Part shown: one piece after another, positions 46,400-54,425 of the stretch
Position numbering within the stretch: position 1 is the first letter of the stretch
Layout of the letters: every line of letters starts with the position of its first letter
Origin: JALOLG01 sp963776935
GTDB taxonomy: Bacteria; Actinomycetota; Acidimicrobiia; Acidimicrobiales; Ilumatobacteraceae
Reading direction: 5' to 3'
NCBI GenBank assembly: GCA_963776935.1
Contig: CAVZOP010000005.1
Coordinates: 1 to 64,000 of the forward strand
DNA length: 64,000 bases
Translations under genes and position numbers: made by a program
Notes under the pieces: model-generated
The model's input: only the letters and a program-made list of their open reading frames with translations
The model's database searches: none
What the model was told of the DNA's origin: nothing

Positions 46400-47716
46400 A
46401 TGGCGGTCGCGTGGTGGCACCGATTGGACGCGTTCGTCCGACAGATGTTTCATGGCCAAGACGCCCACGACCAACCGGTCGATCCGACGGCGCGCGACCC
46501 CGCGGTTCTCGCCATGCTCCGAGCGCTCGGTGTGGCGATGGTCCAGTCGGGCCGAGCGACCAACGACACCGACCAGCAGCTCGACCGGATCGCCCACGCC
46601 TACGGGCGAGATGAGATTCGAAGTCTGGTCATGCCGACCGCGATCATCATCCAACTCGTCGGTGAGACCACGACGACGGAGATCGACACGATCGAGACGG
46701 AACCGTTGCGGCTCGATCAGATCGGCGCCATCGACAAGCTCGTGGTAGAGACGGTCAAGGGCGGACTCAAGCCTCATGACGTTCTGCGACGCCTGGACGA
46801 GATCAGGGAGTCGGCACCGAGATTCCACCCGCTCGTCAAGCTGATCGGTCACGTCGTGCTCACGCTCGGATTCGGGCTGGCGCTCGACCCGACGACCGCG
46901 GCGCTCCCCGCCTATGCGGTGCTCGGTGCCGTCGTGGGGTTCCTGCGTTTCGTCGGGCGCCCCGGCACGATCATCGGCGACTCCCTGCCGATCGTCGCCG
47001 CGTTCACGGTGACAGTCCTGACGGGGACGTTGCTCGAGGAGACCGTTCGAGACGACGCCGTGCGTGTCATCACGCCGTCGCTCGTCAGCTTCCTTCCCGG
47101 CCTGGTGCTCACGATCGCGGCAATCGAGCTGACGCACGGCCAAGTCATTGCCGGTGCGAGCCGAGTCGTGTACGGACTGTCGCAGCTCGTCGTGCTCGCG
47201 TTCGGCGTCGTCGCAGGCATCGCGGTGGTCGGCGACATCACCTCCAGGGCATCGTCAGACCAGCTCGGTTGGTGGGCGCCGCTGGTGGGCGTGCTGCTCA
47301 CCGCGGTCGGCTACACGTTGTTCTCCGGCGCGCCGAAGGGTTCGCTCCCGTGGTTCATCGTGGTCCTGCTCACCGTCCACACCGCACAGCGGATCGGAAG
47401 CGAACTGCTGTCTCCGGAACTGTCGGGGTTCGCCGGAGCGTTGGTCATCATCCCGCTCACCCGAGCGATCGAGTTGCTTCCCCGCGGTCCCTCGTCGGCG
47501 GTGACGATGCTCCCTGCCCTGTGGCTGCTGGTGCCCGGAGCGTTGGGCTTCGTCGGCATCAGTGAAGCCGCGAGGGGGGATCAGGTGGGGAGTGGGGTCG
47601 AATCGCTGGTGTCGACCGGGTTGGCGATGTTCTCCATTTCGCTCGGCGTGCTCGTCGGGTCGGGGATCGTTCGCGACGTCTCGAAGGTGAAGACGACATG
47701 GCAGGGCCTCCAGTAG
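46400..47716 (+). CDS. thrE: ThrE-type threonine/serine exporter family protein
   Basis: The 438-residue protein has a soluble N-terminal hydrolase-like half (about 30-130, with MLRALGVAMVQSGRATNDTDQQLDRIA) and ten hydrophobic segments in the C-terminal half, with the FLPGLVLTIAAIELTHGQVIAGASRVVYG signature of the ThrE/PF06738 family. Members export threonine, serine or small peptides using the proton gradient. A TTG three bases upstream of the ATG is an alternative start. The context with an N-formylglutamate-amidohydrolase-like enzyme and dicarboxylate exchangers suggests amino-acid balance as the common theme. Confidence 0.85.
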   Translation: MAVAWWHRLDAFVRQMFHGQDAHDQPVDPTARDPAVLAMLRALGVAMVQSGRATNDTDQQLDRIAHAYGRDEIRSLVMPTAIIIQLVGETTTTEIDTIETEPLRLDQIGAIDKLVVETVKGGLKPHDVLRRLDEIRESAPRFHPLVKLIGHVVLTLGFGLALDPTTAALPAYAVLGAVVGFLRFVGRPGTIIGDSLPIVAAFTVTVLTGTLLEETVRDDAVRVITPSLVSFLPGLVLTIAAIELTHGQVIAGASRVVYGLSQLVVLAFGVVAGIAVVGDITSRASSDQLGWWAPLVGVLLTAVGYTLFSGAPKGSLPWFIVVLLTVHTAQRIGSELLSPELSGFAGALVIIPLTRAIELLPRGPSSAVTMLPALWLLVPGALGFVGISEAARGDQVGSGVESLVSTGLAMFSISLGVLVGSGIVRDVSKVKTTWQGLQ

Positions 47717-47739
47717 CGCGCCTGCGGAAAGGATGAGAC

Positions 47740-48945
47740 ATGGACATCGCCCACATCGACTGGATCCCACCAGGAACCCGATTCGGGGTCGACGAGATGG
47801 CGTTCTTCGTCGGACACGGGGAGCGCGACATCGACGATGCGCTCGCCGACGTCGACCTGGTGGTGACGGGCCCGCATGCCTCGGCTGCCATGCCGGCTGA
47901 GTTGCAACCCTTCGTCGACGTCAGGTTCACGAGACGGCTCCAATACGACTTCACCGACGTGTCGACCAGCCCGGTGGCGCGGCGTTGGGCGCAGATCGAC
48001 CCGCACGTGCTCTACATCGAGGACCCACACCCTCGCGCTGTCCGCGACGCCAACCGGCCGCGTCCGGTCGACCTGGTGGCCGGCCTCCGTGAGGCGTTCG
48101 AGCGGCTGGACACGGTCGAGCCCGAGAGCCGGCCGTCGCTGGCCGGAGTGGATGCCGTGCGCCCCGTGACGTTCGGGTACTTGCCCGTCTACCAAAAGCC
48201 TCAGACGGACTCGGACTGGAACGAGTTCAGCGGCGCCTTGGCGACAGCCGGCGAGCTGGGCATCGACCAGTACGAACGCGTCCGCGACGATCTCGTCGAG
48301 CGTGTGATCGAGGCCAAGTTGCGGCGCCTCGCTACCATCGATCCGACCAGCTGTTCGGTTGCTGCCTGGAACTCGGCGACGACGCTCGATGTCCTGTCGA
48401 TCCACGACACGATGAACCACACGGCCCGGCCCGACGGCGCGATCTGCCTCGAGCGACAGCCGGTGGATCGGCTCCCGCAGGTGGTGGCGATGTCGAATCG
48501 CGGTGACGGCAACGGTGACGTAATCGCGAGCGACCGGGCGACGCTTCGCGACGAGATCGGCGTGCCAACAATGCGACCGACGCATCTCCGCGCGATCGCC
48601 AACGCCTACCGGATGGCGTTTGGCGCCTGGGGGCCCGACGACGTCGCCTTCAACCGTCCCTACATTGGAGGCCACGAGACCACGACGGCCGGACCGATGC
48701 TCCGTTCGATCGAGCCCTTGGCCGTCGTGCGACCGGCCGGCGGGCAGCCACGTCGGCTCCGTCTCGGTGCCTGGCAGAACGAGTTCCTACGCGAATTCCT
48801 CTTGGGGCCCGAGTCCACCGAGATCCTGATGCAGCCGGGCACGGAATGGACGTCGCCACCAGAAGAACGGGTGGAATGGTTGGCCGGTCGTCTACGCCAC
48901 GCCCACGACCTCGTCCGGTCCTGGGGCGACTCACTCGCTCGATGA
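47740..48945 (+). CDS. N-formylglutamate amidohydrolase-like zinc hydrolase, paralog 1
   Basis: The 401-residue protein has the layout of the N-formylglutamate amidohydrolase superfamily: GPHASAAMP (44-52) in place of the HSG motif, DPHVLYIEDPHPRAVRDANR (87-106), SIHDTMNHT (220-228) in place of DCHS, SNRGDGNG near 252-259, and NRPYIGGHET (305-314) in place of the NxPYKGGY motif. Conserved His and Asp residues could form the zinc site. It is about 100 residues longer than the classic enzymes. A second copy at 56166 is roughly two-thirds identical. The substrate is an amide or formyl amide, perhaps an aspartate or glutamate derivative; this is inference. Confidence 0.7.
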   Translation: MDIAHIDWIPPGTRFGVDEMAFFVGHGERDIDDALADVDLVVTGPHASAAMPAELQPFVDVRFTRRLQYDFTDVSTSPVARRWAQIDPHVLYIEDPHPRAVRDANRPRPVDLVAGLREAFERLDTVEPESRPSLAGVDAVRPVTFGYLPVYQKPQTDSDWNEFSGALATAGELGIDQYERVRDDLVERVIEAKLRRLATIDPTSCSVAAWNSATTLDVLSIHDTMNHTARPDGAICLERQPVDRLPQVVAMSNRGDGNGDVIASDRATLRDEIGVPTMRPTHLRAIANAYRMAFGAWGPDDVAFNRPYIGGHETTTAGPMLRSIEPLAVVRPAGGQPRRLRLGAWQNEFLREFLLGPESTEILMQPGTEWTSPPEERVEWLAGRLRHAHDLVRSWGDSLAR

Positions 48946-48994
48946 GAGCTCCCGAAGCATCACGTCAGGTCACTCATTCGAGTGGACCGATGGA

Positions 48995-49014
48995 ACCACC
49001 CCCTCACGGGTGGT
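48995..49014. promoter_or_regulatory. ACCACCC/GGGTGGT palindrome, copy 4
   Basis: ACCACCC, six bases (CCTCAC), GGGTGGT, 36 bases before the lipoprotein start at 49050. Confidence 0.65.
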
Positions 49015-49049
49015 GCCCCTCCACCCCGCGCGATGCGACGGTTCGACGT

Positions 49050-49496
49050 GTGCGCCACGCGTTTGCCGTGACGATGGCTCTGGCAACGCTCGTTCCACTG
49101 GCCTGTGGGACGCCGGAGGACGCATCGCTCTGCACGGCGTTCGACGAGTTCCTCGCCGCGCGCGCCGAGATCCAGACGATCGATCCGACCGACGAGACCG
49201 CCGCCGACGCGATTGAGATCGCCGAGGACTATCTCGCGGGGGTGCGACGCCTCGAGCAGGCTGCCGACGGGCGCTACGGCCAGCAGATCGAAGACCTCGA
49301 GACGGCCGTCAATGACGTGTTGTTGACGCTCGAATCGGTTCAGGCCGACGCCGAGTACGAGACGTGGAGCCCATTGGTCGAGGACGACCTCGAACTCGCC
49401 GCCGATGCAGCCGCGCAGGTCGACGAAACGATCCGGCCGTCTTGTGAGCCAGCGAGCTCGGAAACATCGGAATCGTCCGGAACGTCGGGAACCTAA
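49050..49496 (+). CDS. Small acidic lipoprotein
   Basis: The 148-residue precursor has a signal with lipobox (VPLAC) and a helical, strongly acidic mature part (AADAIEIAEDYLAGVRRLEQAADG) ending in a Ser/Thr-rich tail. It resembles in size and style the lipoprotein at 52934, encoded later in the same operon, but similarity is low. It is first in the operon directly behind an ACCACCC palindrome. Role unknown. GTG 49050 is chosen because the signal peptide begins there. Confidence 0.65.
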   Translation: MRHAFAVTMALATLVPLACGTPEDASLCTAFDEFLAARAEIQTIDPTDETAADAIEIAEDYLAGVRRLEQAADGRYGQQIEDLETAVNDVLLTLESVQADAEYETWSPLVEDDLELAADAAAQVDETIRPSCEPASSETSESSGTSGT

Positions 49497-49516
49497 CTCA
49501 GGAGCGAGGAGAGCAC

Positions 49517-50863
49517 GTGGACGGTCTGTTGTTCGCAGTCGAAGCCCTGGTCGTCGTCGGGGCGATCGTCATGGGCACCAAGTCGAGCGGTGTCGCGCTC
49601 GGCATCTGGGGCGGCGTCGGCGTCGCCGTGCTGGTGTTCGTGTTCGGTGTCGACCCGGGTTCGCCGCCGATCGACGCGATCCTGATCATCCTCGCGGTGA
49701 TTCTCGCGGCGGCCACGATGCAGGTGGCAGGTGGCATTGACTGGATGGTGGCGATGGCGGCGCGGGCGATCCGCAAGCGACCCAAGCAGGTCACGATCAT
49801 CGCGCCGTTCATGTCGTTCCTGTTCTGTTTGGGCGCCGGGACCGGGAACATCGTGTACCCGTTGTTGCCGGTGATCTACGACGTGTCGTACCAGGCGAAA
49901 GTGCGCCCGGAACGCCCGTTGTCGATGACCGTGGTCGCCTCCGGCATCGCACTGGCCTGTAGCCCGGTGTCGGCGGCGATGGCGGCGATGATCACGCTCA
50001 CCGATGTCGCGCCGTACGAGTTCTCGATGGTCGAAGTCTTGTCGGTGACGATTCCTGCGGCGATCATCGGCATGATCGTCTCCGGTCTCGTCATGATGCG
50101 GTGGGGCAAGGAGCTCGAGGATGACCCCGAATACCAGGCTCGGCTCGCCGACGGCCGGCTGACCGCTCAGCCCGAGAGCTCGAGTGCGCAGGAGCTGACC
50201 TTCACGAAGGCGGGACGCAACGCCGCCTACATCTTCCTGCTCGGTGTGGTCACGATCGTGATCTTCGGCCTTTTCCCCGACATCCGACCCCAGATCGAGG
50301 GCGCCGAAGGGCTCTCGGAGCCGATCGCCGTGACGCCGATCATCCAGATGGTGATGTTCACCGTGGCGGCGTTGATCCTGTTGATCTCCAAGCCGGACAT
50401 GAAGGTGGTGCCCGAGTCGTCGGTGTTCAAGGCGGGCATCGTCTCGGCGATCGCCCTGTTCGGTCTGGCGTGGCTGACCGACACGTTCATCGGTGAGTGG
50501 GAGACGGAGATCGTCGACACGGTCGGCGGCTGGGTCAACGACTACAAGTCCGTGTTCTTCATCGGCGTGTTCCTGGTGGCCGCCCTCACCACGAGTCAGT
50601 CGACGGCGACCCGGACGATCGTGCCGATCGGTCTCGCGGCCGGGCTCTCACCGGCCCTGATCAGCGGCATGTGGGCGGGCGGGTTCGCCGGTGTGTTCAC
50701 GTTGCCGACGAACGGCTCGCAGATCGCCGCCGCCAACTTCGACGAGACCGGCACCACCAAGCTCGGCACGAAACTGGTCGACCACTCCTTCATCATCCCG
50801 GTGCTCCTGCTCGGCTTCACCACTGCGCTCGCCGGCGCGGCAATCGCGACCATCCTCTACTGA
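49517..50863 (+). CDS. DcuA/DcuB-family C4-dicarboxylate/aspartate exchanger, paralog 1
   Basis: The 448-residue membrane protein matches the DcuA/DcuB layout over its full length: an early GVALGIWGGVGVAVLVFVFG, ATMQVAGGIDWMV, GAGTGNIVYPLLPVI, ACSPVSAAMAAM, EDDPEYQARL, FKAGIVSAIALFGLAWLTDTF, TSQSTATRTIVPIGLA and ETGTTKLG. E. coli relatives exchange fumarate, succinate and aspartate across the membrane, mostly without oxygen. A good ribosome-binding site (GAGGAGAG) precedes the GTG. It is in an operon with a dipeptidase, which fits uptake or release of aspartate. Confidence 0.9.
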   Translation: MDGLLFAVEALVVVGAIVMGTKSSGVALGIWGGVGVAVLVFVFGVDPGSPPIDAILIILAVILAAATMQVAGGIDWMVAMAARAIRKRPKQVTIIAPFMSFLFCLGAGTGNIVYPLLPVIYDVSYQAKVRPERPLSMTVVASGIALACSPVSAAMAAMITLTDVAPYEFSMVEVLSVTIPAAIIGMIVSGLVMMRWGKELEDDPEYQARLADGRLTAQPESSSAQELTFTKAGRNAAYIFLLGVVTIVIFGLFPDIRPQIEGAEGLSEPIAVTPIIQMVMFTVAALILLISKPDMKVVPESSVFKAGIVSAIALFGLAWLTDTFIGEWETEIVDTVGGWVNDYKSVFFIGVFLVAALTTSQSTATRTIVPIGLAAGLSPALISGMWAGGFAGVFTLPTNGSQIAAANFDETGTTKLGTKLVDHSFIIPVLLLGFTTALAGAAIATILY

Positions 50864-50902
50864 AGGCGCAACACTTCGACCCTCCGCTTGAAAGGAGCAG
50901 CG

Positions 50903-52366
50903 ATGAACGATCAGCAGCTGCTTGACTACGTGACCGAGGTCTGGGACCGCGACATCACCCCGACCCTGCACGACTACATCCGAATCCCGAACGTTTCGGC
51001 TGTGTTCGAGCCCGAGTGGCAGCAGCTCGGTCACATGGAGCGGGCGGTAACGCTGCTCGCCGACTGGGCGCGAACCCGCCCGATCGAGGGGATGGCGTTC
51101 GAGATCCACCGGTTGGAGGGCCGCTCGCCGGTGCTGTTCGCCGAGATCCCGCCCGCCAACGGCGGCCCTGCCGACACCACGGTCTTCCTGTACGGCCACC
51201 TCGACAAGCAGCCCGAATTCACCGGCTGGCGTGAGGGGCTCGGCCCGTGGGAACCGGTCGTGGAGGGTGATCGGCTCTACGGCCGCGGCGGCGCTGACGA
51301 TGGCTACTCGACGTTCTCCGCCTTCACGGCTATCCAGGCCGCCCGCGAGGCCGGCTTCCCGCACGCCCGTTGCGTTGTCCTGATCGAGGCCAGCGAGGAG
51401 AGCGGCAGTCGCGACCTGCCGGCTCACGTCGAGGCCCTCGCCGACCGGATCGGCACCCCCAGCCTCATCGTGTGCCTCGACTCGGGTTGCCTCGACTACG
51501 ACCGACTCTGGGTCACGACGTCGCTGCGCGGCCTGCTCGCCGGCCAGCTCGACGTGTCGATCGCCAAGGAAGGGGTGCACTCGGGGGATGCCAGTGGAGT
51601 CATCCCGTCCACATTCCGCATCGCCCGCATGCTGTTGTCCCGCCTCGAGGAGGAGACAACGGGCGAAGTGCTGCTACCCGCCGTTCGGGTACCGATGCCG
51701 CCCGATCGGGTCGAGCAGGCGGCGGCGACGGCGCGCGAGATGACGGGCACGTTGGCCGACAAGTTCCCGTTCCTCGACGGCGCCCAACCCGTCACCGACG
51801 ATCCGACCGAGCAGCTGCTCAACCGCACGTTCCGCAGCCAGTTGGAGATCACTGGTGCCGATGGGCTGCCGCCCACCACCCGGGCCGGCAACGTGCTGCG
51901 GGCGATCACGTCGCTGTACCTCTCCCTCCGTATCCCGCCGACCGTCGACCCCGTGATGGCCAGCGATGCACTCGAGCAACTCCTGACCGAGGAACCGCCC
52001 TACGGCGCAACGGTGACGTACCGGGCCGACAAGAAGTCGACCGGCTGGAACGCGCCAACGTTCGCCCCATGGTTGAACGCGTCGCTCGAGCAGGCTTCGA
52101 TGGCCGCCTTCGGGAACCCGGCGCGGGCGATGGGCGAGGGCGGCTCGATCAGCTTCATGGGGATGCTCGGTCATCGTTTCCCGGAAGCCCAGTTCGTGGT
52201 CACCGGCGTTCTCGGACCCGGTAGCAACGCCCACGGACCGAACGAGTTCCTCCACGTGCCCACCGCCCGCAAGGTGACCGCGGTGGTCGCGGCCGTGCTC
52301 CGCGACCACGCCACCAATTTCTCCTCACCCGAGGTCATGACGAAAGGATCGGCATGGACGTCGTAA
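50903..52366 (+). CDS. M20-family metallodipeptidase (carnosinase-like)
   Basis: The 487-residue enzyme has the M20 two-domain structure: metal ligands in FLYGHLDKQP and GRGGADDGYS, the Glu pair EASEES, LDSGCLDYDRLW, dimerisation region with GVHSGDASGVIPS and a C-terminal HGPNEFLHVP. It should hydrolyse dipeptides in the cytoplasm using two zinc ions. In the sequence GRGxxDD-G-Y the usual Lys after DD is replaced. ATG 50903 follows a strong AAAGGAG site. Its 3' end overlaps the HdeD-like gene by 13 bases. Together with the Dcu exchanger it suggests use of peptide-derived aspartate. Confidence 0.9.
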   Translation: MNDQQLLDYVTEVWDRDITPTLHDYIRIPNVSAVFEPEWQQLGHMERAVTLLADWARTRPIEGMAFEIHRLEGRSPVLFAEIPPANGGPADTTVFLYGHLDKQPEFTGWREGLGPWEPVVEGDRLYGRGGADDGYSTFSAFTAIQAAREAGFPHARCVVLIEASEESGSRDLPAHVEALADRIGTPSLIVCLDSGCLDYDRLWVTTSLRGLLAGQLDVSIAKEGVHSGDASGVIPSTFRIARMLLSRLEEETTGEVLLPAVRVPMPPDRVEQAAATAREMTGTLADKFPFLDGAQPVTDDPTEQLLNRTFRSQLEITGADGLPPTTRAGNVLRAITSLYLSLRIPPTVDPVMASDALEQLLTEEPPYGATVTYRADKKSTGWNAPTFAPWLNASLEQASMAAFGNPARAMGEGGSISFMGMLGHRFPEAQFVVTGVLGPGSNAHGPNEFLHVPTARKVTAVVAAVLRDHATNFSSPEVMTKGSAWTS

Positions 52367-52920
52367 TCGAGCAGGATGCGGTCGAGCCCGCGTTCGGCGC
52401 CACTCGCATGTGGTGGCTCTTTCTCGTCACGGGGATCGCGTGGGTGCTGATCTCGTTCATGGTGTTGTCGTTCGACCCGACGACGCCGGCGACGATCGGT
52501 TATCTGGCCGGCTTCGTGCTCCTCTTGGCGGGTGTGAACGAGGTCGTGGCGATCGCGTTCGTCGAAGGTTGGAAGTGGCTGCACGGCGTGCTGGGCGCTC
52601 TGTTCGTGATCGCCGGGGTGATGGCGCTGATGTCGCCGTTCCAGACGTTCGGCTACCTGGCCCTGCTGATCGGCTGGTATCTGATGTTCAAGGGCCTGTT
52701 CGGCATCATCTTCAGCATCCTCGGACGGCACGAGCTGCCTCTATGGGGGCTGGGCCTGGCGGCCGGAGTCATCGAGTTGGCGATCGGCGTGTGGGCGGTC
52801 GGCTACCCCGGTCGGTCCGCCTGGCTGCTGGTGCTCTGGGTCGGCATCGGCGCCCTGATGCACGGCATCACCGAGATCGTCTTGGCATTCCAGCTCCGCG
52901 GCCACAGCCGCGCCTCGTGA
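52354..52920 (+). CDS. HdeD-family (DUF308) membrane protein
   Basis: The 188-residue product has six hydrophobic segments in three pairs and the DUF308 pattern: WWLFLVTGIAWVLISFMVLSFD, YLAGFVLLLAGVNEVV, PFQTFGYLALLIGWYLMFKG, GLAAGVIELAIGVWAVGYPGRSAWLL. HdeD was linked to acid resistance at high cell density in E. coli; the mechanism is not known. Coupled by overlap to the dipeptidase gene and followed by a lipoprotein gene. Confidence 0.82.
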   Translation: MDVVIEQDAVEPAFGATRMWWLFLVTGIAWVLISFMVLSFDPTTPATIGYLAGFVLLLAGVNEVVAIAFVEGWKWLHGVLGALFVIAGVMALMSPFQTFGYLALLIGWYLMFKGLFGIIFSILGRHELPLWGLGLAAGVIELAIGVWAVGYPGRSAWLLVLWVGIGALMHGITEIVLAFQLRGHSRAS

Positions 52921-52933
52921 ACAAGGACATTCC

Positions 52934-53347
52934 ATGACCAAGCACCGCATCCCCGCGTTGGCAGCACTCCCGATCGCGCTCCTGCTCATGACCGGCTGCA
53001 GCCAGAAGTACGCGGCTGAACGCGACGGCAAGAAGCTCGGTGAAGCGATCTGCGACCTCCGCGATGCAGAGGACCAGGACGACGCCCAGGAGGCGGCCGA
53101 TGATGTCAACAACGAGCTCGACGACCTCTCCAACAAGTACGCCTTCTACACCGGGGAGGATCGAGCCGACGTGCAGAACAACCTGGCCGACCTCTACGAA
53201 CACGTGATCCAGGGCCAGCCAGAGCTGGCGCAACAGGATCTGGCGGTGCTCGAGCGCAGTGCCGACAACATCGCTGAGGATGTCAACGAGACGTCGCGGG
53301 CGGCCTGGGAAGGGGTCCTGGAGGGACTCTCCGAATGCACCCAGTGA
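52934..53347 (+). CDS. Small acidic lipoprotein of the Dcu-peptidase operon
   Basis: The 137-residue precursor has a lipobox (LMTGC) and a helical acidic mature part (DDAQEAADDVNNELDDLSNK, LEEHVI-like and WEGVLEGLSECTQ). No family recognised. It is 14 bases after the HdeD gene and probably the last gene of the operon that begins at 49050. A short intergenic stretch (53348-53499) follows with only a doubtful 32-codon frame. Confidence 0.65.
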   Translation: MTKHRIPALAALPIALLLMTGCSQKYAAERDGKKLGEAICDLRDAEDQDDAQEAADDVNNELDDLSNKYAFYTGEDRADVQNNLADLYEHVIQGQPELAQQDLAVLERSADNIAEDVNETSRAAWEGVLEGLSECTQ

Positions 53348-53499
53348 TGGCGCTTCGCGTCAGCCGTTGCGACGCCTGCTCATCCTGCTGATCGCGGTGA
53401 CGCTGTACTCGCTGGCGTGTGATGATGTGCTCGCGTCAGCCTGCAGGTCGCAATGGAACGACTGATCATGGCTCCCGCCGATCGTTGAGGAGGACGTCG

Positions 53500-54316
53500 A
53501 TGGCCAAGAAGGACAAGCACACCGACAGCGAATCTGCGCCTCGCATGAAGCGCAAGGAGTACGAGGTCGAACTGCGCCGATTGCACGCCGAGCTCGTCGC
53601 CATGCAGGAATGGGTCAAGGCGACGGGCGCCAAGATCTGCGTCGTGTTCGAGGGTCGGGACAGTGCCGGCAAGGGTGGCACGATCAAGGCGATCACGGAG
53701 AAGGTGAGTCCTCGCGTGTTTCGAATCGTGGCGCTGCCGTCGCCGACCGAGCGGGAGAAGTCGCAGATGTACGTCCAGCGCTACATGCCGCACCTGCCTG
53801 CCGCCGGCGAAGTCGTCATCTTCGACCGCAGCTGGTACAACCGCGCCGGCGTGGAACGCGGTGATGGGATTCTGCACCGAGGAGCAGGCCGAGCGGTTCC
53901 TGGTGAGGCTCCAGGGGTCGAGCAGGCGATGGTCGACTCGGGCATCGTGCTTGTTCAAGTACTGGCTGGAGGTCGGCGAGGCCGAGCAGACCAAGCGGTT
54001 GCAGGCCGGGTCGATGACCCGCGCAAGATCTGGAAGCTCTCGCCGGCATGGACCTCAAGTCGTACAGCCGGTGGTACGACTACGCCCGGGCCCGCGACGA
54101 CATGTTCGCCGCCACCGACACGCGAATGGGCGCCGTGGTACGTCGTGCACACCGACGACAAGCGTCGCGGGCGGCTGAACCTCATCACACACCTCCTCAG
54201 CCAGGTGCCCTACGAACCGCTCTCTCCGAAGACGGTCGATGTTCCCCGAACGCCAAGATGCCGGGAGCTACGTCGAGCCTGACCTGACGGCTCGCTCTGT
54301 CCCCACGCTGTTCTGA
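53500..54316 (+). pseudogene. ppk2: PPK2-family polyphosphate kinase, broken by about seven frameshifts
   Basis: The first 120 residues are intact: KRKEYEVELRRLHAELVAMQEWV, the Walker A FEGRDSAGKGGTIKAI and the VALPSPTEREKSQMYVQRY segment. From about 53860 the reading frame changes near 53860, 53908, 53950, 54010, 54048, 54123 and 54237, yet all expected pieces are present in order, including FDRSWYNRAGVER, MGFCTEEQAERFL, FKYWLEVGEAEQTKRLQA, DDPRKIWKLSP, YVVHTDDKRRGRLNLI and a C terminus with the usual RxVPxxF ending. The enzyme moves phosphate between polyphosphate and nucleotides. The density of indels may mean sequence error or recent loss. GAGGAGG precedes the ATG. Confidence 0.7.
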
Positions 54317-54425
54317 ACACCGGGCTCGATCATGAGTCAACTCGATCGTGAGCGAGCAAGGGAGGGCGTTGAGATGGCGATGACCGAACGGGCCGCGGCC
54401 GAGCCGACCGTGGCGGTCACCGCCA

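Noticed and set aside
53367..53465. 32-codon frame starting TTG with a hydrophobic N terminus
   Set aside because: Too short, no ribosome-binding site and no conservation evidence.
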